From: Branchiostoma belcheri
Lineage: Eukaryota > Chordata > Leptocardii > Amphioxiformes > Branchiostomatidae
NCBI RefSeq assembly: GCF_001625305.1
Contig: NW_017803843.1
Location: forward strand, 1,920,291 to 1,984,290
DNA: 64,000 nt
Direction: 5' to 3'
Position 1 is the stretch's first letter. Every line of letters starts with the position of its first letter. The position numbers and the translations under genes are program-made. The notes beneath the pieces were generated by a model. That model saw only the letters and a list, made by a program, of their open reading frames with translations. It ran no database searches and was not told where the DNA came from. Of this stretch, positions 26,901-41,900 are shown one piece after another.

Positions 26901-29900
26901 AACAACATCTACAACGTGATGTTCTTCATGTAAACAGATATACGACTGGGACAAAAGGGATGTGTGGAAGTGGCATATCCTAAAGTATACTTTGAAGTTT
27001 TCACAAAGCAAGCTAGACTTCCTGACCTTTAGATTATCCGTGATGTAACTTGAATCTGTTTATTCTGTGAATGAGGCAGGTGTGTAGGATTTACCCACTA
27101 CTGGTGATAGTGAACTCTACTGACTAATGCTTCCTTCCCCAAAGACCAAGTGCTTTGGAAAACAGCCTCATTAGTCTTACTGTCAGAAGTAAAATTATGT
27201 ATACATACATAATACAGAAGTAAAAATAGCAGAAACTGATTTCCATCTGTCCAACATTAGATGACAAGTCTTCCACATACCCTCAATGAAGAGGACACTG
27301 TGTCATTCATTAGCCTCACAGAGTAAGGCCCAGGTATATCCCATCATCCATTATTCACTTCTCATTTCTGATAAAAGTTGTTTTCAGCCGTGGTTGGAAG
27401 TTGGTGTTACTCAGGGCTTGCTGGGTTGTGACTTGTTGATATTTAGACTTTTAAACAGGGTAAGAGAACTCAAATAGAAATTGTTGGGAAAACCCTACAG
27501 TGCAAATGGGTTGAAAGGTAATGACATAGAGAAGGGAGAATTCAAAACAATGCAGTGAATGGGGATGACCTGGAAATGTGGAACAAAAGTACCACAGTGA
27601 GCGTGGCAGAAACAACAACCATTCAGTCGGTGGGGTTAATGTGGGTCCTTCACCTGTGCAGGTTGGCAAATATAGGTGTTTGCTAAAAGGAAAATATTTA
27701 AAGTGTGGACAGAAACAAGTCAGTCTTTGATAAAAGCTGTTGAAGGTTTCTGCTGTGGTAACACACTTTCATAGAGAAACACATGATGCAAATGGGAAGG
27801 ATGACTGCCACCCGGGTTCTCCTTTGGAGGAAACTTTCAAAAACAAACTTTGGTCACACCAATTTGATTTCTGTGTCCGTACATTAAAATACATGTGTAT
27901 CAAACTTGCACCAAATGGAAGAATCAGATACATATGCTCTTATGGAAGAAAAATGATTCTATAGATATCTAAATACGTGTAAAATGCGAACTTCCTATGT
28001 ATGGTGTGCCTCTTTTTATGATCACTTAAGGCAGTAACGCAGTCATGAGGGGATTAACTTGAAGACTTTCTTGTTGACTCAAGGTTTAATGGCATTGTGT
28101 TTATACTCTCTCTTTAGGCTACTTCAGGGAACTAAGTGACCCTTACTGCAGGTAATAATGAAGGAATGTAAGCCAACCTTACACTGGGTTTTAGAATCTC
28201 CTTGCAAAATAACAACCTTTGTGAGGCTTTACTTACACTTGAAGACTTTAGCAGTACCTGACCGGAAAGTCACAAATGTAATGCCAGAATGTTCTACACG
28301 CACTTCAACAGTGCCCTGCCAAGGGCCAATCACATAATTTGATGTACATGATGTACACATTGTTCTCATGCAATGTGAGATTGAACTTCAGTCATATGTA
28401 TAGCATAGAGCTACAAAAATCTGACTGACAGATGAAGAGTGGGCGTTAAAGAAATCCACAGAGGAAACTGGGCCCACATAGCTGCAGAGTGCTCCAGGCT
28501 CCAGGCTTGACAGCCTGCCAAACACACAGGCCTTGCTGGTGCCAGGAAGTTTAGGTTCCTGGGTAAAGTAAGATAAATGTTTAATTATCAGCAGTGTAGA
28601 GGTTGTGAAGAAGCCATACTACCCACAACCCCCGATGATTGATTGGCAGACAAGGGCAGAGGAATGATGATAAAGTCTGCACCAACATTTCACCACAGTT
28701 TCCCCAGTTAACGCTCCACATGATTAAGATGCCAAGATCACTTTATAACAAGCATTACATGAAGACACCACTGGTGCTAACAATTCTGTTGCCAGGTTTA
28801 GTTGTTTGCCATCTCTTTACCATTGGACAGAACCTACAGAACCAGGCTCTAATTATAACTGGCACCTAATCCTCAACCTATTGTCTCCTGAATCAAGATT
28901 TCCCTTCATTACTTTGCTGACAATGTACATATGCCACCTGGTTGACATATGGTAATAAATAACAACCTGGTATTAAGAACAAAGAGACATACATATAAAT
29001 AAAGGCAGGATGGAAAGAAAACAGAAAGAAAGCTGTTCCAAAATAGCATCTCAAGCATCATTTGTGATAAACTGGATGATACAGAAAATTAGCATGGAAA
29101 CAGAAATTCAATACAACCAAAAAGATTCCTTTGCATGTTCTGTGGTTATACATAGGCATTAAATAACTGGAACTTTTTAACCCCATCATTGTCAACGAGT
29201 AAAGCCATAGTTTAACCTTAATTCGCTTAAGCTGTAATCCCTTCAAGGCATGAGATCTGATCCATCGGGTCTTAACGAAGCCCCGAGGCTGACCTCTACA
29301 ATTAGGACACAGGCCCAGGAGATGAGAAAGCATAATCTGCACTTCCTTATTGTCATCTCTTTGGGGATTCTCTCTTAAATCAACTTACAGATGTAAGGTC
29401 TCATCTCAAACTGCCTGGGGTGTGACTCACTGGTTTACTTGAACAGATCTTGTGTTCTCAACAGTAAGGCATGATATAGCTGCAGATTTTGCTTGGAAAG
29501 CAGTCCTGAATTCTGCATCACTGTAGACACCCTGTTGCCAGACTACACACAATCTATCGGTAATGGATGTCAACTCTCCACAGTTCCACCCTCTCTACCC
29601 GGAGGCAGAATTTAAAAGGCTGGAAGGTCATGTGAGGTCCCTATGACACGAATATGATACTGTCACATCACAAAGCTGTGCTTGCCTTCCTGAACATGAT
29701 ACGTGCACATCACATGCAGCAGCCACCCACACAAACTTCTTCCAAGAAGTAAGCAGGTAACAGTTATCCTGTACCAAGGAACCTGGAAATGGGTGACTCT
29801 GGAGTAAATAATGAGATCATATAATTCCATTGACATTCCTGCCAGGGAAAGATAATGTTTTTACCTGTCAGCAATGTTTACATTGTCCATCAATCAAACA

Positions 29901-32900
29901 AATAAATACAACAGTTTTGTACAGGAATAATGTTTCAAATTTCAATGATGTCACTAATGGCATGGACCAAATCAATTGTGTTTGTGAATGTTTTAATTAC
30001 TTGCTATTCAATGTGTATGTGAAAATGACTACAAATCCTGTGGCAAAAGAGATAATTGTGCAAAATCACTGTAAGTAATGAGACACATTTTCTTCATCAA
30101 GGACTTCTGTCAGGTTTCACAATCATACAAGAATGTTCATAGGAAGGCAAGCAGACATTAGTCTTGTTCAGCAGTTATTTTCCCTGACAGGGAAAGCTGG
30201 AAAGAGCTGCTGGTGGAAACCGCTGACTTGCCTGGCACCTCTCAAACCACAAGTCCCTGGATGACTCCTGGCAGGGTCCTGTTACCAGCCTGGGCAGAGG
30301 AACATCAGACATCAGGATCTGGGAAGGGTGAAGGGTGGGCAGGCCTGCTGATGTGATTCTGAGTCATCCATGTGGTTTCTGTCCTGGAGATATAAAGAAT
30401 TTACCAGCAGAGCTTCATCATGCTGTTACCTGCCCTTGTTTTCTTGGCCATTTACTTAGTACTTTTTGTGAAATGGCCAAGCCTTGTTACATAACATAAC
30501 TGTGGATATTAAGATTCCTGGTCCACCTATGATCATCCTGGTCTGTCTGTCTGTTTCTTTGTTTGTCTGAAACAAAAGTAGAAACATAAGAAAAGTTTGT
30601 TTGTTATAATGAGCTGTAAATGTTTGACTAAGACTGAAACTTCAAAAACTTGGTATAAATGTGATCTTTGTTCAATAGTCTTTGCTAGTGGACCAGATGT
30701 CCCCATCAGAGTTCATAAACTCATTGCCTTTTGGCTGAACAAAACAGCTTTCTTGTCTTCAGCTGTTGTTGGGGTTATTGCTTTCAAAATATCCCCAGGT
30801 TTTCATGTATCATCCAAAGTAAACATAATTAAGCTGCCAGAACAAATCAAACTGTCAGCTGGGAAAACCAATGGCCTCCTGGGTAATACCAGCAGTCCTG
30901 TGTGCTGTTATATACTCCCCTAGAAGGAGCCATATATTCTGTAGGGGCCACAGCCCCAGGAAAGTTACAAGCCAGAGTAGTCCATCCAGTAAAAAAGCCA
31001 AGTTTCCTACTTTGTCAATTGAACAGGATAGGACAGAGACATAACAAAGGTTCTGGGAAAGTCAGTTGGGAGAAAGCTGCTGTGTGTTATCAACTTTTAA
31101 ACTAGCAAGTGTATTTTAAAAGTATTCAAAACACTGCAAAGGGAGGTGAGGCACACAACAGAACATGCAGCTGGTGTTTGGTACTGGCGGTGAGAATGAT
31201 TAGCTTTAGATGGAATTGTGATGGTGAGCTTACTAAGGATGGTGACAGCCTTCATGTTACCACTAGGAATGGTCACTAAATCTGCACTTTAAAAAGTAAA
31301 TTAGTGAAAGTCAAATATATGACATTACTGTGAACATACTCTGTAAGATAGTAATGATGGTACAATATCAGTGATATGATGAAAAGACCAGATAGACAAG
31401 AATGAAGTGGCAAGAAGGATTTATCTGTATATCATAATTCATTTGCTTATCTTATAAAAATACAGTTGGACAGCTGTCAGGAATTTCCAATGTCAAGCTG
31501 ATAAGCAACAAAATGAAAGCCAGAAGTGATGACACCTACCCACTTCTCTTATCCAAGTTTCCAACATCAAAGTCTTTTCAAACTTTTCTTCGTGATAAAG
31601 GTTGGGTTGTCTTCTGGAAACTTTCAAGGTATCGGGACTCCTGTCTTGATTGTATCAACTTATCAATGTGATAAAAGAGTGTATGGTGGGAAGCCTGCTT
31701 ATATTACTAAGGAACATTATCAGAAAGCTGTCAACGGGGCAGCCCACTGGTTACCTCTGGCGACATAGGTTGGGCTCCTCTGTGGATAGGATGAAAAGGG
31801 GGTATTTATTAGGCCTGATCAGCACAGAATAATGACAGTTCTGGTTATCTGGTGGGATTGGAAGATGTCTGTTTTTCAAGCATCATGAATTTTACGGCTC
31901 AGTTTCTGTGATTCTTATCTCATTACAAATGTTCTCCTAATTGTGCAATATTCATCTATTAATATTCTAAGTTATTACCATTCAACAGTTCAACATTTCA
32001 AAATCTGCAACATATCAGTTCCTGACATAATATAATTTTCAGGATGAGGAACAGAACCAGCCCTGCTGTGAGAGGAAGCTTGCCAACACCACAGTAACAT
32101 GGATTATCAGGAGTTCCAAGCCTATCAGGATGACTCCTTGCCTGTGGAATCTAGGGACAGTCCTGTATGTTCTGGCCACTATCGGTGCATGGAGGAGTTC
32201 TGTTGGTGTTGGCAAGGAAGTGTGCTTATCTCCATTGGTGTGGGAGGACTCCATAAAACTATGGAACCAGTCCTTGGATGTGGAATCTGTTCCTGCAACA
32301 TTGTCCATAAATCATACTACACCAGAGATGCTGACTTCAGCAGTGAATCACTTGTCAGATTTGTTTACCCAAGATGTTTATGACCAGGATAAAGCTAGAC
32401 TTTATTCAAACACTTCAGTTATACTCATTTCAGAAATGGGTTACAGTATGACTATGTAGTAATAAAGACTGGCTGCCACATGGTAGGTTCCTTTTTTGGG
32501 TTTTTTTTTTCCTAACATCAAACCATTTTGCTTGACATTTTCTCAATTTTTGGTAGGATATTTTGAAAATCAACAAGCGGTTCATTTAAAGATACTGTAC
32601 AAGCACGGAGATAGAAGTGGTACAAGTCATTACAAGTTTAATTCAACTGATTTGTTTGAACTGTGAGGTTCTATTTTGTATTCATCCTCTAATACTGGCA
32701 TAAAGAACACTACACTCTAAAGAGTTGGGCATCAACAGTAGGTTATCAACATACAGTTAATAATTCACAATCTCTACAATTAAATCACCACATGCACGTT
32801 TACTATGTGGGAGTCAACAAATAGGCTCAAAGATTATATTTAGATAAATCAGGTCCTGCCTCTGACCATGGTGTTGCTCTACACGTGTTGATGCAGCACG

Positions 32901-35900
32901 TGTTCAGGGACATGTGTACACATGGTTTCAAGTTTATTCTAGAATGAAAAGATTAAGATCAGTTTGATTATGACATTGTTCCCAGTATATATCAAATGTC
33001 TACTCATTAAAGGGTGCCAAAGATTGTGAAACTAAATCATATGTATGTTGAATGATTCCCCTGATTTTGGACTATTCTTCATGTGTCATTAACCGATAAC
33101 CTCACACATGACCTCTACCTGGGGAGGTTTATATGGTCAGAAACATCAGACATGTACAAAGTCTGATACTTGGGACAATCTGTGATAAGAGTCAGGTACA
33201 TGTACATTGTATATTGTGGTATGATTTTCAACAACAGCTTCCTTTCTTTGTCCTTTCTGAAAAATAACTTGACAGCAACAAAGTCAACCACACCTATATG
33301 TCAACATCCTTAGTGTGCTAACCAACAATGCAACCATTAAATTATTGTTTTGAAAACCATAAGATTTGAAATTAAACCTTACATAATTTTTTATGAATAG
33401 ATCAAATTTTATAGATCAAATTTTTATATCAAACCAACAATCGGCCATTGTTTAGTGCTGTCCAAGATATATCAAATTTTGCGATGTTAGTCATATTAAT
33501 TGTCAAAACCGAATGAATTGAGATAGAAAACAGGTTTGTAAGGCCCATTCCTGAGTTTGTTGAAAGTTCTTTTCTATTAGAGTAATTAATTTGATTAGTG
33601 GATATTTTTCAACATTCCCAAAGATTTGTGAGCAAACAGGTACAAAGTACTTATGTGCAGTGCAGAACATACAACAGGAAAACCAAAACAATGTCAACTC
33701 TTCCATACAGATTGATGCATGCATGTACATACATAAGCAACAGACTGAGTATCTTTCAGCCAGGAATAACCTTGGCTCATAAAGGTCTTTTCAAAAAGCT
33801 TTCTTTTAAGTACATGTACTATTAAGTCTGAGGTGGACAATACTGCCACAGTGGTTGATACTACTGTACCTTAAAGAAAACCTTTGCCTTTTGATTTGCT
33901 CAAGAGAGTTCAGTAAAATGCTGGTGTGTGATGATTGGCAGGCCTAATGCTGGTGTGTTTGGGAAAACCTGTGCATGCACACACAAGGTCCAGGCTTTTT
34001 GTGTACATTACGTGGCACCCAGACAAAAAGCTAAATATAACCTGGTCCAAAAGTTGACTTAGCTTTGTTATTGCCTAAGTCCAGTTATTTGCTCTTTCCA
34101 TGAGACAACAGCCAAAGTGTGATATCATTTTTTGCAATGAAACATGCACTGCACAAAAAATCTATGGGGCAGTGTGTTGACGCAGACATTACGTGTCTAA
34201 GAGTGATAACCTTGAGTTCACTTCATGCCTTTGATGTAGAAGTGACATGTTGAACGGAAACAAACCTCACCTTTTTACCTCACCTGTCTGGGCTGTGATT
34301 GGACAGTTTAGGGGGAGGATACAGGTTTGAGAGCAAACACAGATAACATTGTCCAACTCCCATGTTTGGGCCAATTATGGCCTGTTTCAAACTTCCCATG
34401 TTGGCACATGTCCAATTTGTCATTTTGTGGGGGCCTAGAGAAACAAGAATGCAGTGATTCCATTGCCTCCATAACTTTGGTACAAAAGAAATGCCTCCCA
34501 CAAACTTAATAGGCCCCAGCAACTCACCATTTAAAAAGGGGGAATATACAAGTGTTGTCGAAAAATCAAAAATGACCTGACCCAACGTCATGTCTATACA
34601 GTTGACAAGTGTTGGGAGGTACCCAAGGTTCAACAAACAGGAGAAACAGCCCAATAAATCTGCCCAAACCAATTTGATTGGCGTAGCGCCATCAAACTTT
34701 TCTAAAGCATTTATACTTTATAAGTCTGTTCATCATCATCAACTTCAATATTTCAACACAAAGCCTCGTTCTTCCTGTAGACTATGTAGACCCTTGTTGT
34801 TGTGCCCCTCCAAGACCCCTGTTTTTATCAGATGCAAACACATCTCCACCACCTGTCAACCAGCCCCAGCATTCGTTACTGGGCTTTGTTGTTAGTGTGC
34901 TAGATTGGCAACCTTTCAACTGATGGAGTGGCTCGCCCACTCTCATTAATGTGCACTGTAGGTGAACACAATTATCATGACATCTCTTTGCTGTGTTTCT
35001 CCAAACAAGTTGTTTTTTCCTGAACTGATTTATGTATCTCAGAAACCTCACACAACTAAAGAAACACTAAGTCCATCAACAAAATAGTATGCATTGTAAG
35101 GGTGTGGCTAACCTAGCCCCTCCCAGCACTCTAATCCCAGCCCTCTTGGAGTACCTTGATAGGTTCACAACTGCAGACAAGCCTTTAAAAGCCTGCATTC
35201 CCACATCACTCCAGCAGGCTGAGCCCCCTGATCAACAGGGTTGTTCAAGGGGCCTTTTTACAGGGTATGATTTATGTCAGACTCAGTGGCCAAGGTTGCC
35301 AGGAACTGTAGTGTGGCCAGGTCTCCACTGTAGGAGGTTCATACCTCAGCAACCCTGTATAGCTGACCTACACTTTTCCCACTCTTTGAGTCACTTTTTG
35401 TCATAACCTGTTGCATGACTGTAACACAGATCATGTTATGTTATATTATGTTATGTATATAAAAATGCAATACTGTACAGCCTTTTTAAAATACTCTGGA
35501 CAATGTTCCTAATAGTCAGTAGTAAAACAACAGATCTATCTTGAGCTGTGCAGTAGTCCCATTGTTGATCCATAGGAGCATAAGTCTGAACTCTATCACA
35601 GGTACTGTAAGATACAACTGCTTAAGTTCTCATTTCTTGGACACCCTGGTGGTATATAGTAAAAAGCCTTTTTATGTGCAATGGCAACAACAGATTGCAG
35701 ACCTAAGATGCTTACTTCATAGCTGATTGTAAATGGTCAGCTCGCTGTAAATGATCCTGTACAAATGGGCACGTCACACAGAGATGGTCAAGGTTGCTCT
35801 CACTGTGCAACCTAATGTTACATAATTGGTTACAACTTCTGAGTCAGCTGGATCACATTCATACACAAGGAAATTTACAGAGGTCAAACCAGGGCCAGAG

Positions 35901-38900
35901 GCCAAGCTAACATGGTAGCTCAGGTTTCTGAAAGAGGCCATGGTGCTGGGCCAGGATAGAAGGACAATACTAGGAGATTGTGAAGTGTGCATTTCAGCTT
36001 GATGCTAAACAGTTAGATGAGGAAATATGGGTGCCATCAAAGGTACTATCAACAGGTTATATATGCCACTGTTTGTCATGAAACATGACCTTCTCCAGAC
36101 ATAACATCCCAGCAAGGCCAACTTTTCCCAGACCATTGCTCATTGTCCTGGTACAGGTTGTCGGGGTGATGGATCATCTGGGAGCTGGAGTGCTGCTGTT
36201 GGTGTAGGACAGGAGTAAGTAGGGGAGCTGTCTCCTCTCCTGCTACACTTCATCTGTACTCACAGTAGAGGAGAAGACTCTCCATACACAAGGCTTCTTC
36301 TATAACCGAATAAAAGCTTCATGGAATTTACATGTCATATTGAAGATTGCATTTACCTTAAATTTACATCATGCCATTATAAGTAATAAAAAATAGGCAC
36401 TTTGAAATGTGACTTTGTGAGTTGCTGTAGAAAATGCTATGAAGTTGAAATGCTGCATTTGAAAAGGTAGCATTGACTGCTGTTGACCCTTGGAAACCGA
36501 TATCCTAAAATGAACAAACAAATACAGAAGCTTCTACATGCAAGACACTGGAGTGCCCCACAGGTAGTCCGTTAGAAGTGATAAAGCTGCTGAAACAGGA
36601 GCCTCCTTCCTGTGCCAGTATCCGATCTCTCCTGTACACACAGGTAACGGAATGTCAAGGTGGCAAACAAAGCGGAGAGGAAGCACCCATTATGACTCAC
36701 TCTGAACAACACCTTCATTGTGAGTGCGGATCACTTGGAGGTCACCTAAGTGGTGGGTTTAACCAACACCTGAGATTACTGGGCAGCCCTGGAATATAGG
36801 TGATATGGATCACGTTACACTTGAGTCAAAGGGTGCAAGGTGAATGCACTGTAAAGACCAACATTCATGATGGCCCTGAATGTCCCTCTTATCATATTCT
36901 CTGTAAGAAACCTGACCAAGACATGGGCTCGTGTTTCTGGGCTTTTCAGCTCTTACTTGTGTGTGGACCCATCCTTCTGTCCTGCTCACCTGTTGAGTGA
37001 TTACTGTACCACCTGATCCCTGGTCGCCCACAAGGCACGGGCTACCCACAGAGTAACAGCACCTTTGCTGGGGATGGCCATGTGAATATTCAGTGTCTCG
37101 AGTGGCTGATTATTTCCACAACAGTGATGAAAACTAGGAGTCACCTCACACGAGGTGTCTAAGAACAGTTTCTAAACCTTCAGCAAACACAAGGGACAAC
37201 CAGGCAGTATGATACTGGGATTGAATTCTGGGGCATTTAATTCCTACAACTGCAAAAGAGTTTATCCGGTGGGCTATTTGGCAAACAGTCACACTCGTTT
37301 ACACTATAGTTGGATCATTACAAGAAGGATAGCATGAGAGCTTCGTGGTACACCACCTTGCACGACCTGTTTTCTTAAGTGACAGGTAGTTTCCTCCCTG
37401 TAAGTCCCATATCTAGACTAGGGATCACCTCAAGCACACACCTTTATTCAAGTAACCTGGGCAGTTTTAAAAGCATAAGAAAACAAACATAGCCCAAATG
37501 CCTTTACCAAACAAGTGCTGGGCGTACTTTACCATGTGCCTATCTGTGGTAGGATAACAATCAAACACAAATGTACATTGCAAACAGTTTTGCAAGAGAA
37601 ACTAGCAATTGTTGTTGTCCCTCCATTTACAGCTGTCCTGATTTATTCAGGATAATTATGATTTGCTTGATGGATCTGCACTTATTGCTTTAATCAAGCC
37701 CAACCCAACATGTCCAGACTGTTCATTATCTATGATGAATGGGGCTTATTAGCATACTGAGACAAACAATGATCTGTGTGTTTGGTTGGGGTCCATCGCA
37801 TAGGTACCCTTTGCCAGCATAGCAACTACCCAAACAGTACCTGCATGGCTCCATTGACTAATATTTCTTGACCTAGGATGGGAAACATTAACCATTCAAC
37901 CTTACAAAGCCTCACAGGTATTCTACATACGTTCAACAAATATAAAAAAGCGGAACTGTTAGTAACTTTAAACCAAACATAAATATTCTGAAAAAGATGT
38001 TTTCAGGAGAGCAATTACAACTTAAGACATTTTTTTTGCAAACAGGCATAACATTACCTGTGTAATTTTGAAGTAATTATGGGGAAAATGATTTTGACAC
38101 CAAAGTGTGCCTTTCAGTGTGTGTGTACATGCATATGTGTATTTCTCAGGTGTCTCTTGTAAAACATGGTGCTACAGGTCACTGGTGTATGCTGCTATGC
38201 TGTTTATGTTCATATTTACATATTTATTATTACATGTACCGATAACTGACATCATTGCTTGGTTGGCTAACTCAGTGTCCGGCCTCACCACACCTGTGAC
38301 CCCTGGGGTTATACAGTTTTTGTGCCCAAAGTGACAATGTGTTTTCAGTTGAACTATACCCAACAATGACCAGTAATGCTTAATGTGGCAGTGGGGCAAT
38401 ACCAACTGTCTCATGTCAGGTGATGTTCACCACACCCAGGTAGCTCAAACCATTATCTAATGGTCTGTACATGCCTGCAGCATTGGTCCTTCAATTTGTG
38501 CTTTAAATAGACTGTTTGGTGCAATCAGGCAACTGGCACGCACTTTAATGATCTTTCATACTAAAATCTTGCAATTTTCTGAGGCAGAATACACAATTAC
38601 TAAGACATGACAATAAAAGGCAACACCTAAATGTGTGTAACTGACAATGGTACCACCTGCGGCAATTGATAACGAGCAAGTTTGAAAAGTTGCCACAGGC
38701 ATAATTACCACCGGCGACAAAGTTTGTCAAGTTTCTATTGTCATTCGGAAAGACCCATGAGTCAATCACTCAGTGAAGTGGTGAGTCAGTGAGTGACAAT
38801 ATCAAAAGTGCAAACTTTGAGTCATGAATCTTAGGATGAATTACTAATGCCTTTGAGTTGAAACAGCCAATCTCAACAGCATGTACCATGATGATTACAA

Positions 38901-41900
38901 TATATAAATATCTACTGCAAATGATAAAGTTACTTTAATTTCATTGCATAATCAAATGGTAACTTTGTTTCCTTCTAATTTCTCAAATCTTTATTGACTG
39001 TGTAAAAATACAGTGCCAAAGGAATGATAATATCCTTGCTACGTTTACAATAGTAAACAAAAGACAACGGTCCATAAATTCCAAACCACTGTGGACAAAG
39101 TTTCAAGTCTTTCTTTTTTACATGTTCCATTTCAGTAGATATAACCAGGACATGTGTGGAATTGGTCAACAAGACATGTTGTGGATCATGGTCAACCCAA
39201 CCTGTTGGTAGAACGTCTTCCTTCCAAGAAGCCGCCATGTTTACAGAAGGCACGTTTTGGGACAAGGCTGGATATTTGGAGCACAAAGTAGACGTTGACA
39301 AGTCTGGAACAGTGAGGCACAACTAGAGAACCTCATTGCTTCACTAGTGTATGCACTTAAGTCCTCTCCTTTTAACTTGCATGTTTGCTCCAGTGAGAAA
39401 TGACCATCAGTGCACATACTGAAACATGTAGAACACACCCCACTTGTATACACACAGCTAATCCCCCACACACCCCAAGTGACTTTGTGTTTGTGGTGCG
39501 TGAGCTTTTCTTCCCACACCTTGAGCTTTCTTTCCGCAGCTCAGACAGGTAAACTGATTGGGCATTTGCCAAAAGATAATTATCAAGTGCAAACTGACGT
39601 AAGCAAATGCCCACCCCATGGGGAGCTTGTTTGAACTGTACTGGTCACAGATTGCTGTGATTATTGCTCACTGACCTTTAAGTGTCCAAATAAAGCACAA
39701 GTTGCTGTGCCAATACACCACCTGATAACAAACTGCTGCCCAGCAGGTACCCTATAGCTGCCTTTTTACCACCTACAGGGGAAAACAAATGATGTTTGCC
39801 CTTTAAATTTCCCAGTACACCTGTTTTTGTGCAACTATCACTGTGGTAGCATGTGGCTGTGCACACACATTCAACACTGACACCACAGTGTGAAGTCCGA
39901 CCAATGAGGCAGACCACCTGTCTCTGTAGACTTGTCAACAGTTCCTACTACTTCCAACAGTCTCAGTGTGGTTTGGCCACAGTGACACACTCCTCCACAG
40001 TCCACAAACACTCCCCACCACCGTGCCACCACAGAGGGGCCATACGACCACCATCCACTTAGCCTGTACGCTGATAGATGCACAGCTCCCTAAATATTCC
40101 CTGCAAACAGCACTGTCACCTGAACTGTGCCGTCAGCCCACCCAGGCCCCTAGTCTCCCTCACAGCTCATAACAAACACCACTGTAGGGGGAGGGCAACT
40201 TTCATTTGCCTGAAGTTCTGCAGGGCAAACTTCTCCCAAGGCTGGTCCATTAGGGCTGACCCCATTCCATCAGCCTCTATTGGGACTAAGACAGTGGGTC
40301 CCTCCTCCCTGCTCACACTCAAGGACAATCTGCTGGGACCTGACAACTTCACTCCTCAAGCTTCCCATCCTAAGTCACTTATATGCTTCACACACACAAA
40401 GAAACTAGGTTAGTAAGAAAGACAAGACAGAGCTAAGGACACAAATGTTGTATCACCTGCCTTACTTTCACTGTAAGAGGACACAATTACATGTATGTTG
40501 GTTAGATAGTACCAGGTACAGACTGGTATGTTATTATACTCACAACTTTCTTTTGAGATTCAAGAATAATTTGTAAAAAAAATGCTTGCAAAGAAAACAG
40601 TTCTCTTCCCTGAAGTGATTGTGTTGAGAGACAAAAAGCACTTGGAGTTGAACAATAAAATGGCTACAACAACAATATCAGTAGTGCAGCTCCCAAAGGG
40701 AGTTGACTGGCATTGGATTTCACACAGAAACAGTAAAGCTTTGTTTTCAACCTTAGCACATAACATGGTAAGTAGTTATATTGAAAGAATATCTAATGAA
40801 TTCAATTTAATTGAAATGTATGCAGCATGAGTAAAATACTGCCAAACGCCTTCCTTTGACATTGATCAAACCTCTCGTCCCTCAGCCTCATGGACAAACC
40901 TAGATATCCACAGATGTACATACATAGATAGAAATAGTTATAACGTTAAGCACGATAACTATGACCTAAGTTCTGATCTGTTAAAAGATGTGGCCACAGT
41001 CATTAGAACTTGAAGGATAATTAATCAAAAGATAAAACAGGCAACCTCCGTATATGTGGCAGGAGGCTTCTACGCTATTTCAAGAATTTAAGCAACAACA
41101 GAGATAATCGTTATTACAAGACATACTCTGTACAGATAATACCCGGGAGAGACCTTTGCACTACTTTATAGTCAGAGCCATGGCATTGCAACACACCAGG
41201 TGATGTATGCTGGCCATTTTCCAGGAGAGCCACCCAGCAATTCTTAGATGAAACTACAGATTTCATCCCCACCTGCTGGACAGACATATAGGTGGGTCAG
41301 TGCACAGGCTTGGATACACCTGGCTGTTGCTAAGGATTAGCCCCAGTGCAGGTATTCCTGGGACGCCTCACACTACCACCCATGCATCCCAGCACAGGCA
41401 TTTTTTCCCTGACAATCTGTCGCTTCTTCCCACACTATTATCATGGCCAGTGCTGTGGGTTACATATCTTCAAAATATTCAATTTTCACCAACTGAAATT
41501 AGTTAAGACATGTGTTCCCTAATCCTTTAAACATATATGTAACATAACTGTATTTGTTAATTGAAGAACCCAAAAAAATTGTGAAGTGCAAAGTGAATGC
41601 TATGTTCCATACCACCTATTCTTTCATACTGAAGAATCTTACATTTGCAAACAAATGAAAAGATTTTATCAAGGGAATAAAAAGTATTTCCAGACAGCCC
41701 CTGTTGGTGTGGTCATTCTAGGGCGAGGATGACATGGGGATGTCCCACCTGACATGTGGGCAATTCAACATGGCATGGTAACCACAGGTGTTATCATTCA
41801 AGGGCCACTATCTCTCCTCTAATAACAACCTGTCCTGGCTGTAGGCATTTACAGAGCTCTTTACCCAAAACTGGTATTTATGTGGGCATGCCCTGAAAGA

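Noticed and set aside
32041-32459. Open frame of about 139 codons after a TTTTCAG on the plus strand
   Set aside because: No homology recognised, a weak polypyrimidine tract, no partner exon, and two other frames are also open here, pointing to local composition and not coding.
34280-34672. 130-codon minus-strand frame
   Set aside because: Composition looks like translated non-coding sequence, with no motif and no ATG at its start that I could support.
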